In this document: positions 1 to 6,721 of the stretch, piece by piece | How positions within the stretch are numbered: the stretch's first letter is position 1 | How the letters are laid out: each line of letters begins with the position of its first letter | Assembly (NCBI GenBank): GCA_021810735.1 | Contig: JAJZIF010000081.1 | Coordinates: forward strand, 1 to 10,879 | Direction of reading: 5' to 3' | Origin: Acidobacteriota bacterium | GTDB lineage: Bacteria > Acidobacteriota > Terriglobia > Terriglobales > Acidobacteriaceae | DNA length: 10,879 nucleotides | The notes under the pieces: model-generated | The model's database searches: none | Told to the model about the DNA's origin: nothing | The model's input: the letters and a program-made list of their open reading frames with translations, nothing else | Program-made: the position numbers and the translations under genes

Positions 1-78
1 CTCCTGGCCATCTTCTACCACTACAGAAAACGCGAATCTCCCCTGCCTGATTGCTTCCGGCAACTCCTACCCGATCAA

Positions 79-116
79 TATCTACAACTGTAGTACTAGT
101 ACTACAGTTGCAGATA
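79..116. promoter_or_regulatory. 38-bp palindrome forming two BlaI/MecI-like operator boxes
   Basis: Positions 85-110 are a perfect 26-bp palindrome with arms caactgtagtact and agtactacagttg. After one mismatched pair (84/111) the symmetry continues for five more pairs, to 79 and 116. Each half contains its own smaller dyad: CTACA-ac-TGTAG at 82-93 (perfect) and CTACA-gt-TGCAG at 102-113 (one mismatch). Their centres are 20 bp apart, about two helical turns, so two dimers could bind the same face. From memory, the staphylococcal mec/bla operator pattern is TACTACA-nn-TGTAGTA. By my count the left box matches 12 of 14 fixed positions and the right box 11 of 14. There is no T-tract on either side, so a terminator is unlikely. 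The regulator identity is inferred from the motif only; another dimeric repressor, for example of the GntR type, is possible. Confidence 0.6.
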
Positions 117-207
117 GCGAATTGTTTGGGGTAGCTGCGCTGTAAACCATTGATTTTTAGAGAGCAGTGAGCGAGTGGGTAGCGATGGAAATCAGGTGGA
201 ATCCGTG

Positions 208-227
208 AACTGCAACTGTAGTACTAG
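208..227. promoter_or_regulatory. Third BlaI/MecI-like box, repeat of the palindrome arm
   Basis: The sequence caactgtagtactag at 213-227 exactly repeats 85-99. The 17 bases at 211-227 are the exact reverse complement of 96-112. The box at 208-223 reads AACTGCA-ac-TGTAGTA and matches the BlaI/MecI-type pattern at 12 of 14 fixed positions by eye. It lies about 183 bp before the start codon of the GlmS-like gene and about 100 bp from the main palindrome, so a looped or cooperative operator is conceivable. A repeat of this length and exactness outside coding DNA is unlikely by chance. Which gene it controls is not settled by the sequence. Confidence 0.55.
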
Positions 228-405
228 CCGCTGCAGGACTTCCTTAATCAAAGCTTTCCTTGTAAATTCATTCAACGAAGCCAGATTCCAACGTCGCAAC
301 CCCAATCCCTCGCTAGAATAGGGAAGGGCAAGCTCGGACTGACCCAGCCAATCCGAATTCAGGATTCCCATTTCTCCGCGTCCGCATGACGCCTCCATTT
401 TTCCT

Positions 406-1560
406 ATGACTATCCATACCAGGGACGTTCCTCCGTTCGGCGCAACGCGTCAGTTTCCCCACGCCATGCTGCGCGAGATATTCGAGCAGCCGCAGGCCCT
501 CGCCGACACGCTCGCCTATTACACCCGCGATGGCAGCCTGGCGCGAGAGCCCATGCTGGCTGCCCACAGCGCGCTGCTTGGTCATGAACGCATTGTCGTA
601 GCGGCGAGCGGTTCCAGCCGCCACGCCGGCCTCGCCGGAGAAATCATGCTGGAAGATATCGCCGGCCTCGCCGTCGATGTCGAGTATTCGAGCGAGTATT
701 GTTATCGTTCGACCCACACGCTGCACAATCCGGCGGTTATCGTCATTTCGCAGTCCGGCGAGACCGCCGACACGCTGGCCGCTTTGCGCGAGGCGCGCTC
801 ACGTGGACTGCAAACCGCGGCCATCACCAACCGCGATGACTCCTCCATGGCAACAGAAGCGCAGGCCAGCCTGCCGGTTTGTGCCGGCCCCGAACAAGCG
901 ATCCCCGCCACCAAGAGTTTTACCGGGCAACTGCTCGTTCTCTATTTGCTTTCGCTCTCGCTGGCCCATCAGCGCGGCCGCATCACGCGGAACGTCGCCG
1001 ATTCCATGTGCGGCGAAGCGTGGGCGCTTCCCGATTCGATCGCCAAAGCATTGCCCGCATGGGAGCAGCAGGTCCACGACCTTGCAGCGAGCTATCGCGA
1101 GGCCACAGCCTTCCTGTTCCTGGGCCGCGGCATCCACTACGCCATTGCGCGGGAGGGCGCGCTCAAGCTGAAGGAATCGTCCTACACCCATGCCGAGGGC
1201 TATCCGGCCGGCGAACTGAAACATGGACCGAATGCCCTGGTCGGGCCGGAGACTCCGCTGGTCGTGGTGGCAACGCACGATCCCAACGACCGCGATTCGC
1301 TGCTGCGCTACTCCAAAGTGGCGCAGCTCTTAAAAGATATGCGCCAGCAGGGCGCGCTCGTCTTTGCTATTGCGAATGAGGGCGACAGGGAAGTCCCGCA
1401 ATTCAGCCAGCACTGCGTCTTCATTCCACAATGCAGTGAATATCTGCTGCCCATCTGCGAGGTCATTCCGCTCCAGCTCTTCGCGTATCAGATCGCGATA
1501 CTCCATGGCCGCAACGTCGACCATCCCCGCAATCTGGTGAAGGCTGTCGTCCAGGAATAG
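406..1560 (+). CDS. GlmS-type isomerase-domain protein (two SIS domains), glucosamine-6-phosphate isomerase/deaminase-like
   Basis: This 384-residue cytosolic protein aligns along its whole length with the isomerase half of GlmS and has no N-terminal glutamine amidotransferase domain. The alignment begins at about residue 19 (HAMLREIFEQP) and ends with VDHPRNLVKAVVQE. SIS domain 1 (about 60-190) has the sugar-phosphate loop SQSGET at 115-120 and a GSS turn at 69-71. SIS domain 2 (about 230-370) has LGRG at 239-242 and EGALKLKE at 250-257. Residues matching E. coli GlmS K485, E488, H504 and K603 are present as K254, E257, H273 and K379, so the active site looks intact. Without the glutaminase domain it could use free ammonia to make glucosamine-6-phosphate, or run as a deaminase like the SIS-type NagB-II or archaeal GlmD enzymes; sequence alone does not decide. 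ATG 406 is the only start in frame after a stop at 340-342. No Shine-Dalgarno is visible before it, so initiation may be leaderless or weak. Confidence 0.88.
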   Translation: MTIHTRDVPPFGATRQFPHAMLREIFEQPQALADTLAYYTRDGSLAREPMLAAHSALLGHERIVVAASGSSRHAGLAGEIMLEDIAGLAVDVEYSSEYCYRSTHTLHNPAVIVISQSGETADTLAALREARSRGLQTAAITNRDDSSMATEAQASLPVCAGPEQAIPATKSFTGQLLVLYLLSLSLAHQRGRITRNVADSMCGEAWALPDSIAKALPAWEQQVHDLAASYREATAFLFLGRGIHYAIAREGALKLKESSYTHAEGYPAGELKHGPNALVGPETPLVVVATHDPNDRDSLLRYSKVAQLLKDMRQQGALVFAIANEGDREVPQFSQHCVFIPQCSEYLLPICEVIPLQLFAYQIAILHGRNVDHPRNLVKAVVQE

Positions 1561-1574
1561 ACCACGCCCGCCGC

Positions 1575-3548
1575 TCAGTGCATCGGATGCGGGTGGGGGA
1601 CCACGGTGATTGTGATTTCCGAAGGATACGCGGTGGAGTGATGCACCTCATTGTGGGCCACTACTCCTTTCACCTCATCGTAGTTATTTCCGCCCGTGTT
1701 CAGGTTCCGATCGAAGCGCGGAAAGTTGCTGCTCGATACCTCGATGCGCAGTGAATGACCGGCGGCGATATAGTCGCTGGTCTGCATGGGCTGAAATGTC
1801 ACCTTGTATATTTTGCCCGGTTCCATCCACGCCAGCGGCTTGTCATACCCATTGCGATAGCGCATCCTCTGAATGTTTTCGTCCAGGTTGTAGGCAGGCC
1901 CATTCGGGTCCACATCGACCACCTTCACCGTAAAATCCGTGTCTTTCGCGTCCGAGGAAACATACAACGTAACCTGGACTGGCCCGCTGATTTCAATCCC
2001 TTGCTGGAACGGGGCCGAGGTGTAGACCAGAATGTCGCGCCGCGTTTCCATCTGGCGCTGGTCGACAGCACCGGGCTCGTCAGCGCTCCCTTCGCAGCAA
2101 ACATTTCCGCCGTGCGACGGCACGGGATTCATGGGATCGTAGGTAAAACGGTCTCCATGGTCGCGAGTCGGCGGGACCACGGACAACGATCCGTCTCCGT
2201 AAAGACTGTTGGCTGCATCGGTGCTGGAAAGATAAAACCTCATCGGCTGTGCGCCTTCTGGCGGCCAGGTGCTGGATGTCTCCCATCGATTCTCCCCCAT
2301 CACGTAATAGCGGACCTTCGGCATCGTTTCGAGGATGTGGTTGTTCTCGCCCTTCAGAAAATGGTCGAACCAGCCGTAGGTGAGCGCGTCGACATCGAGT
2401 CGCGCGTCGCCCATGTCCCGCTCTCCAACCACGGTGTGTTCGGTGGCCCGTGTATAGCCGCAATGGCCGGTCGGCGCAATCACCGCATACTGCTCGTTGG
2501 CAATCTCCGGGCGGGCTGTTTTGCGCACGAAATTGTAAGCCTCCAGGTTTGGCCCGATCGATACGTCGTACCAGGACATGAACCACAATCCCGGCACATT
2601 GATCTTCATGCTGTCGTTCCACAGACCGCCCTTATACCACGCAGGATCGTTGGGCGCGCGCTCGATCATGGCCCCGCCGGTGGCCACTGGCATGGGATCG
2701 GCAAAGATTCCTCTTGGCCCTTGTACAGCCTTGATAATGTCCATTTCAGGCAGATGCCAGAGCGCCTTGGACCAGTCCACGGGCGGGAAATGCGGCGCGA
2801 GATCGAATGCCCGTGACGCGCGGACCAGCTCCGCCTGGGATGTATTCGGCGGGAACATTGGCCTAACCTGGTTCTGCACTCCATACAGCCAGTCGATAAA
2901 AAGCATCTGGATCGCGCCGCCGCGGAACCAGTTGCCCTGCTCGTAATAGGGGCCCACGCGGCCCACACCCGCGCCGAATCCTTCGGGAACAAACGCCGCG
3001 TCCGCGGGGTTTCCCATCGCAGTCACGGCCAACTGCCATTCCGCCGTCGAGGAGCATCCGATGGTGCCCACCTTGCCATTCGACCACGGCTGTGCCGCGA
3101 TCCATGAGAATTCGTCGTACCCGTCGCTGAGAGGCGGCCCCAGAATGTCGTAATTTCCTTCAGAGAAAAATTGGCCGCGCTCGTTGATCTCCACATAGGC
3201 ATAGCCGCGCTTCACGGCATTCAGTTCCGCTCCCATGTTGCGCGGCGCGCCCAGCGCGATGTCCCAATAATTGAAGTTGTAGGGTGTGCGAACAAGTATG
3301 GCGCCGTACTTCTTGGACTCATCTTTTGGGCGATAGATGTCGGCCGCCATGCGTTTCCCATCGCGCATCGGAATCATGACCTTGCGGTCGATGATCGCCA
3401 CCGACTCCAGCTCTTTTTCGATCGCATTGTTCTTGGCGATCTGTACCTGTACGGAGTCGCCTCCCCTTTGCGCAAACATCCTCGGAGCAATGCAAATGGT
3501 TGACAGAAGAACCACGGTCACCCAAGGGCGAGTAATTGTCGTTCGCAT
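1575..3548 (-). CDS. Secreted CocE/NonD family (S15-type) alpha/beta hydrolase
   Basis: From the chosen start the protein has 657 residues and a typical signal peptide: MRTTITRP, a hydrophobic core, then likely cleavage at MFA|QRG after about residue 26. It therefore acts in the periplasm or outside the cell. The family includes X-Pro dipeptidyl-peptidases, cocaine esterase, alpha-amino-acid ester hydrolases and glutaryl-7-ACA acylases. The alpha/beta-hydrolase domain (about 50-420) shows the oxyanion-type tyrosine in VRTPYNF (Y90), nucleophile motif GCSST (S166), acid in SWYD (D328) and histidine in APTGHCGY (H362). The C-terminal jelly-roll domain (about 470-650) carries the hallmarks [27 protein letters not shown] and [16 protein letters not shown] start 28 codons further upstream (3632) is open but puts a charged tail before the signal peptide and lacks the ribosome site; ATG 3548 is preceded by GGAG with an 8-base spacer. 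The gene lies 121 bp after the permease. Substrate unknown; ester or amide of an amino acid is the best guess. Confidence 0.9.
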   Translation of the reverse strand: MRTTITRPWVTVVLLSTICIAPRMFAQRGGDSVQVQIAKNNAIEKELESVAIIDRKVMIPMRDGKRMAADIYRPKDESKKYGAILVRTPYNFNYWDIALGAPRNMGAELNAVKRGYAYVEINERGQFFSEGNYDILGPPLSDGYDEFSWIAAQPWSNGKVGTIGCSSTAEWQLAVTAMGNPADAAFVPEGFGAGVGRVGPYYEQGNWFRGGAIQMLFIDWLYGVQNQVRPMFPPNTSQAELVRASRAFDLAPHFPPVDWSKALWHLPEMDIIKAVQGPRGIFADPMPVATGGAMIERAPNDPAWYKGGLWNDSMKINVPGLWFMSWYDVSIGPNLEAYNFVRKTARPEIANEQYAVIAPTGHCGYTRATEHTVVGERDMGDARLDVDALTYGWFDHFLKGENNHILETMPKVRYYVMGENRWETSSTWPPEGAQPMRFYLSSTDAANSLYGDGSLSVVPPTRDHGDRFTYDPMNPVPSHGGNVCCEGSADEPGAVDQRQMETRRDILVYTSAPFQQGIEISGPVQVTLYVSSDAKDTDFTVKVVDVDPNGPAYNLDENIQRMRYRNGYDKPLAWMEPGKIYKVTFQPMQTSDYIAAGHSLRIEVSSSNFPRFDRNLNTGGNNYDEVKGVVAHNEVHHSTAYPSEITITVVPHPHPMH

Positions 3549-3555
3549 TTTGAAT

Positions 3556-3587
3556 TCTCCACGATGGGCATTCGCAAACACCCATCG
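3556..3587 (-). promoter_or_regulatory. Leader hairpin next to the ribosome-binding site of the hydrolase gene
   Basis: On the minus strand the arms CGATGGG (3587-3581) and CCCATCG (3568-3562) are perfect 7-bp complements with a 12-base loop. The hairpin ends one base before GGAG (3560-3557), which stands 8 bases from ATG 3548. The ribosome site decides the start of the hydrolase gene. The hairpin might modulate translation or stabilise a processed mRNA end between the permease and hydrolase genes. It has no T-tract and is not a standard terminator. Function is inferred and could be nil. Confidence 0.4.
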
Positions 3588-3669
3588 AGCATGGTAATCC
3601 CGGAAACGGTCTTTTGTACGCTTTTGCTGCATAGGCCGCCATCGTCTGCTCGCGCCCCGCGGATCGCTG

Positions 3670-5028
3670 CTATGCCTCGTCCGGCGGCAGTTCGAAATTG
3701 ATCAGGTTCTTGCGGAATCCGTGCGTTTTCCATGCGCCAAAGCTGATGCCGATCGCCATCCAGGTCACGCCTGCCAGGATTGCGGTGTGGCTCAGGTTCA
3801 CCCACAGCAGCAGACAGATGCAGAATCCTGCGACTGGAGGAATAAAGTGAGTCAGCTTCTTCTCCTCTGCCCGAACAAAATAATGGATGAACGCCGCGGC
3901 ATTCACGCCCATGAACGCGATCAAGGCGCCGAAATTCAGCATTTGCGCCCCCAGTCCGAAGCTCATGACGAATGCTCCAATCAGCGCAATCAGTCCGACA
4001 AAAATCACATTGTTGCGGGGCACATGCCGCTGCGGATCGACTTTGCCGAAAAATGACTTCGGCAGCGCCTCGCTGCGGCCCATCCCGTACAGCAGGCGGG
4101 CAGCGCCCAGCTGCGCCCCCATGGCGGAGCCGAAGTTCGCCACCAGCAGGGTCACTCCTACAATTGCCAACATGGGATGCCAGGCTCGCGCGGCCACGTG
4201 AACGAAGGCCGTATCGACATTTGGAAATGGCAGCCAGGCCGGCCAGATCAGCTGCGCGGCATACACCTCGAAGGCGGAAAGAATGCCAATTACCAGGCAC
4301 GTCAGCACCGTCGCCAGCAGGATGTTGCGTCGCGGATTTTCCACCTCTTCCGACAATGTCGAAATGCCATCGAAGCCGATATAGGTCAGCACAGCGATGG
4401 AAGTGCCGCCCAGAATTGCCTTCGAGTTCCAGGTTTTTGGATCGTAAAAAGGTTGCAGGAAAAAAGCGGCCCCATCATGCGGGTGTCCAAAAATGTAGCG
4501 TGCCGCGACCACAAAAAATATCGCGATCACAACGCCCATCCCCGTGGCCAGGCCGGCATTCACGCGAGCAGAAGTCTTGACTCCCCGCACGTTGAGTTCG
4601 GTAAACAAAAGCACGAAGAAAATCACCCAGCCCCAATACGGGACCTGCGGGGCAAATACATGCGCCTGCTGGCTGCACCAGATGGTACAGATCAGAGGAT
4701 TCAGCAGATAATCCATCACCATGCCCCAGCCCGTAATGTAGCCCAACGCCGGGTTGATCTCCTGGCCGACATACGTGAAAGCCGAACCCGCGCTCGGATA
4801 CACGCGCGCCATGCGGCCATAACTGATGGCTGTAAACAGCATCGCCACCATGGCGATCAGTATGGTGGTGACCACATGGCCATGACTGCGGTCGCTGAGC
4901 ACGCCGAACACGGACATGGGAGCGACAGGCTGCACCACGATCACGCCATACAGGATCAAGTCCCACAATGTGAGCGTGCGCCGCAGGCGAGCAGCGCCGG
5001 CAATCGGAGCGGTGCTGACGTTTTCCAT
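3670..5028 (-). CDS. PuuP-like APC-family amine/amino-acid permease
   Basis: This 452-residue inner-membrane protein has about twelve hydrophobic segments, the usual size and topology of the APC superfamily. It resembles the E. coli putrescine importer PuuP along most of its length: [15 protein letters not shown] at the N-terminus, [10 protein letters not shown] followed by [10 protein letters not shown] (77-86), [10 protein letters not shown] (92-101), MDYLLNPL (105-112), the loop [11 protein letters not shown] (218-228), RLLYGMGR (311-318) and LNFGALIAF (364-372). PuuP-type carriers import putrescine or related amines and amino acids with a cation. Substrate cannot be fixed here, and no putrescine-degradation genes are beside it. 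ATG 5028 has GAGGG at 5039-5035 with a 6-base spacer. The gene starts 54 bp after the outer-membrane channel gene and precedes the secreted hydrolase gene by 121 bp, so import of a product released by that hydrolase is plausible (inference). Confidence 0.88.
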   Translation of the reverse strand: MENVSTAPIAGAARLRRTLTLWDLILYGVIVVQPVAPMSVFGVLSDRSHGHVVTTILIAMVAMLFTAISYGRMARVYPSAGSAFTYVGQEINPALGYITGWGMVMDYLLNPLICTIWCSQQAHVFAPQVPYWGWVIFFVLLFTELNVRGVKTSARVNAGLATGMGVVIAIFFVVAARYIFGHPHDGAAFFLQPFYDPKTWNSKAILGGTSIAVLTYIGFDGISTLSEEVENPRRNILLATVLTCLVIGILSAFEVYAAQLIWPAWLPFPNVDTAFVHVAARAWHPMLAIVGVTLLVANFGSAMGAQLGAARLLYGMGRSEALPKSFFGKVDPQRHVPRNNVIFVGLIALIGAFVMSFGLGAQMLNFGALIAFMGVNAAAFIHYFVRAEEKKLTHFIPPVAGFCICLLLWVNLSHTAILAGVTWMAIGISFGAWKTHGFRKNLINFELPPDEA

Positions 5029-5082
5029 GGATTGCCCTCGCGTCTTTCTGAACGGTTCGACCGCGGCTGAATTTCGTGAAGC

Positions 5083-6639
5083 TTATTGCTGAATTTTTGT
5101 CTCTGCTTTGGCCGGTCCCTTGGCCACCTGCGCCGGTGTCGGCAGTTGCGAGGTGTCCCAGCCTCCACCCAAAGAGCCTACCAATTCCACCGCGCCCATC
5201 ATCTGCTCCACTTGCAGATCGGCCAGGGTCTGCTGATCGCCCAGCAACGTCGTCTGCAATATGACCACGTCGATATAGGGATCGACGCCAGTTTCATAGC
5301 GGCTGATTTCCAGATTCAGGGCATCTTGCGCGGAGGATACAGCCTGCCTTTGCTGCTGAATCTGTCGCGACAGGATGCTCACTTGGGCCAGATAATCCTC
5401 CACCTGCTGGAAGGCGGTCAACACGGTCTGGCGATAGTTGGCGAGGTCCGCATTGTAGATTGCGACATACTCATGCAGCGTTGGGTTCAGAGCGGCATTG
5501 AAGAGTGGCACGGAGATGGAGGGTCCGACCGACCAGAAGCGGCTGGGCCAGTCGAGCAGGTGGGAAAACGCCGAGCTTTGCGTGCCTCCATTGGCGGAGA
5601 GAATCAGGTTGGGATAGAACGCGGAATAGGCCACGCCGATTTCAGCATTCGCCGCGGCCATGGTGCGTTCCGCCGCCGCGACGTCTGGGCGGCGCTCCAG
5701 CAACTGCGACGGTATCCCAATCGGGATTGGCGGCGGAGCGACAGTGAGAGGCCGGACGGGGATCGAGAAATTGGATGCCTGTTTGCCCACCAGGACCGCG
5801 ATCGCGTGCTCATATTGCGCCCGCAGGATGCCAAGGTTGGTGGCCGCGGATTCGGCGCTCTGCAGTGTGCTTTGCGCCTCCACTACGGAAACCCTGTCGT
5901 CCACTCCCGTTTCATACAGGCTTTGCGTCAACGCAAGTGTTTTCCTGTCCGCTTCCACCGTCTCGGCATATAGACGGACCAGCGCGTCCTGCCCGCGGAT
6001 TTCAAAGAAATACTCAGCCAGTGCGACCTGTTCGCTTAACCGCTCATTCTCAAGATCGGCTGCGCTCACCTGCGCGTTGTATTCAGCCGCATGTACGGTA
6101 TTCCGCACTCTGCCCCACACGTCCGGCGCCCAGGAGACGTTTGCGGGAAGCTGATAGAGCGTGAATAGCTTCCCGACGTTGGCAGTTGTGGAGTTCGTTA
6201 GGTTGCCCGAGGAGAGCGAGCGGGAAAAAGACGGTGTTCCCGTAGCGGTAGGAAAGTAGAGCGCCCGCGCTTCGCCGACCAGCGCCCGCGCTTCCATGAA
6301 ATTCTCGAAGTATTGCTTGATGGTTTGATTGTTGATATTCAGCTGGTCCTCAAGCGCGTTCAATTCCGGCTCGTGGAATACTTCCCACCAGTTGCCGCGC
6401 AGCATCGCATCCTGCGGCTGCGCAGGCGTCCAGATGTCTGGATTCTGTTGCGGCGCGGGTGTCTCTTTATATGCCGTCGGCGCCTGCGTTTTCGGTGGGT
6501 GATACTTCGGCCCCACCGTGCAGCCGGCCAGTGCATAACTGAGGAGCGCCGCTCCCCAGACAGACAGCGTTCTGAAGCGGCGGTCCGCAGCCCTCGGTTG
6601 CCGGATCGTCGTCTTTTTCGGAATGGAGGTTCTCTTCAT
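5083..6639 (-). CDS. RND efflux outer-membrane channel, NodT/OprM-type lipoprotein
   Basis: The product (518 residues from the chosen start) is the TolC-like channel of a tripartite exporter. The N-terminus has a basic stretch, a hydrophobic segment and a lipobox YALAGC with the lipidated cysteine at residue 40, followed by the NodT-family signature CTVGPKYHPP. Two outer-membrane efflux protein repeats fill the rest (about 100-290 and 310-500), rich in Ala, Gln and Leu as expected for the long periplasmic helices; IPSQLLERRPDVAAAE is the conserved segment opening the second repeat, and GGGWD lies near the C-terminus. An open frame continues up to 6747, which would overlap the upstream pump gene. 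I chose ATG 6639 because it has AGGA at 6651-6648 with an 8-base spacer and gives a normal lipoprotein signal. It follows the MdtC-like gene by 82 bp and very likely serves that pump. Confidence 0.9.
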   Translation of the reverse strand: MKRTSIPKKTTIRQPRAADRRFRTLSVWGAALLSYALAGCTVGPKYHPPKTQAPTAYKETPAPQQNPDIWTPAQPQDAMLRGNWWEVFHEPELNALEDQLNINNQTIKQYFENFMEARALVGEARALYFPTATGTPSFSRSLSSGNLTNSTTANVGKLFTLYQLPANVSWAPDVWGRVRNTVHAAEYNAQVSAADLENERLSEQVALAEYFFEIRGQDALVRLYAETVEADRKTLALTQSLYETGVDDRVSVVEAQSTLQSAESAATNLGILRAQYEHAIAVLVGKQASNFSIPVRPLTVAPPPIPIGIPSQLLERRPDVAAAERTMAAANAEIGVAYSAFYPNLILSANGGTQSSAFSHLLDWPSRFWSVGPSISVPLFNAALNPTLHEYVAIYNADLANYRQTVLTAFQQVEDYLAQVSILSRQIQQQRQAVSSAQDALNLEISRYETGVDPYIDVVILQTTLLGDQQTLADLQVEQMMGAVELVGSLGGGWDTSQLPTPAQVAKGPAKAETKIQQ

Positions 6640-6667
6640 AAGGTGCTTCCTGCCTTGCTCGCTTCTC

Positions 6668-6697
6668 TCGGCACTGTCAAATTGCAATGCGTGCCGA
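6668..6697 (-). promoter_or_regulatory. Intercistronic inverted repeat between pump and channel genes
   Basis: In the 82-bp gap between the MdtC-like gene and the channel gene, tcggcac (6668-6674) and gtgccga (6691-6697) are perfect 7-bp inverted arms with a 16-base loop. The loop contains the small palindrome ATTGCAAT (6681-6688). No T-tract follows, so complete termination is unlikely. It could be an mRNA processing or stability element, or an operator for internal transcription of the channel gene. This is a by-eye observation with modest statistical weight. Confidence 0.3.
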
Positions 6698-6721
6698 CCG
6701 CATTCTGAACTCTTCCATGCT

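Larger units (their letters stand above)
1..405. other. Intergenic/regulatory region without a convincing gene
   Basis: This stretch lies left of the GlmS-like gene. I see no ORF with recognisable homology in it. Its main content is a cluster of dyad operator-like sequences at 79-116 and 208-227, with a weaker relative at 15-26 (ctaccactacag against ctagtactacag inside the palindrome). No -35/-10 pair of good quality was found in either direction; the best partial matches are too weak to call. An ATG on the minus strand at 11-9 could start a leftward gene, but only three codons are visible. The frame of the downstream gene is closed by a stop at 340-342, so the region does not contain a remnant N-terminal extension of that gene. 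Confidence 0.6.

Noticed and set aside
79..116. Palindrome read as a transcription terminator or mobile-element end
   Set aside because: There is no T-tract on either strand, essentially no loop, no neighbouring transposase or target-site duplication, and an arm is repeated at 211-227 in a way that fits an operator better.
192..398. Minus-strand frame of 68 codons in the left intergenic region, with AGGA a few bases before its ATG
   Set aside because: No recognisable homology, short, and it runs through the third operator box; the ribosome-like match is short. It cannot be excluded as a small gene, but I do not support it without conservation evidence.
1755..2816. Open plus-strand frame of 353 codons opposite the hydrolase gene
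   Set aside because: It is fully antisense to a gene with clear family motifs, shows no recognisable domain, and is rich in His, Arg and Pro as expected for reverse-frame reading of GC-rich coding DNA.
3549..3632. N-terminal extension of the hydrolase to ATG 3632
   Set aside because: It would place 28 mostly charged residues before a standard signal peptide and ignore the GGAG site in front of ATG 3548.
4177..5070. Open plus-strand frame of 297 codons opposite the permease gene
   Set aside because: Antisense shadow with repetitive His/Arg/Gln composition and no homology I recognise; the minus strand carries an obvious twelve-helix transporter.
5066..5096. Nine-base direct repeat gctgaattt at 5066-5074 and 5088-5096
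   Set aside because: Short, partly inside the end of the channel gene, and not remarkable for a window of this size.
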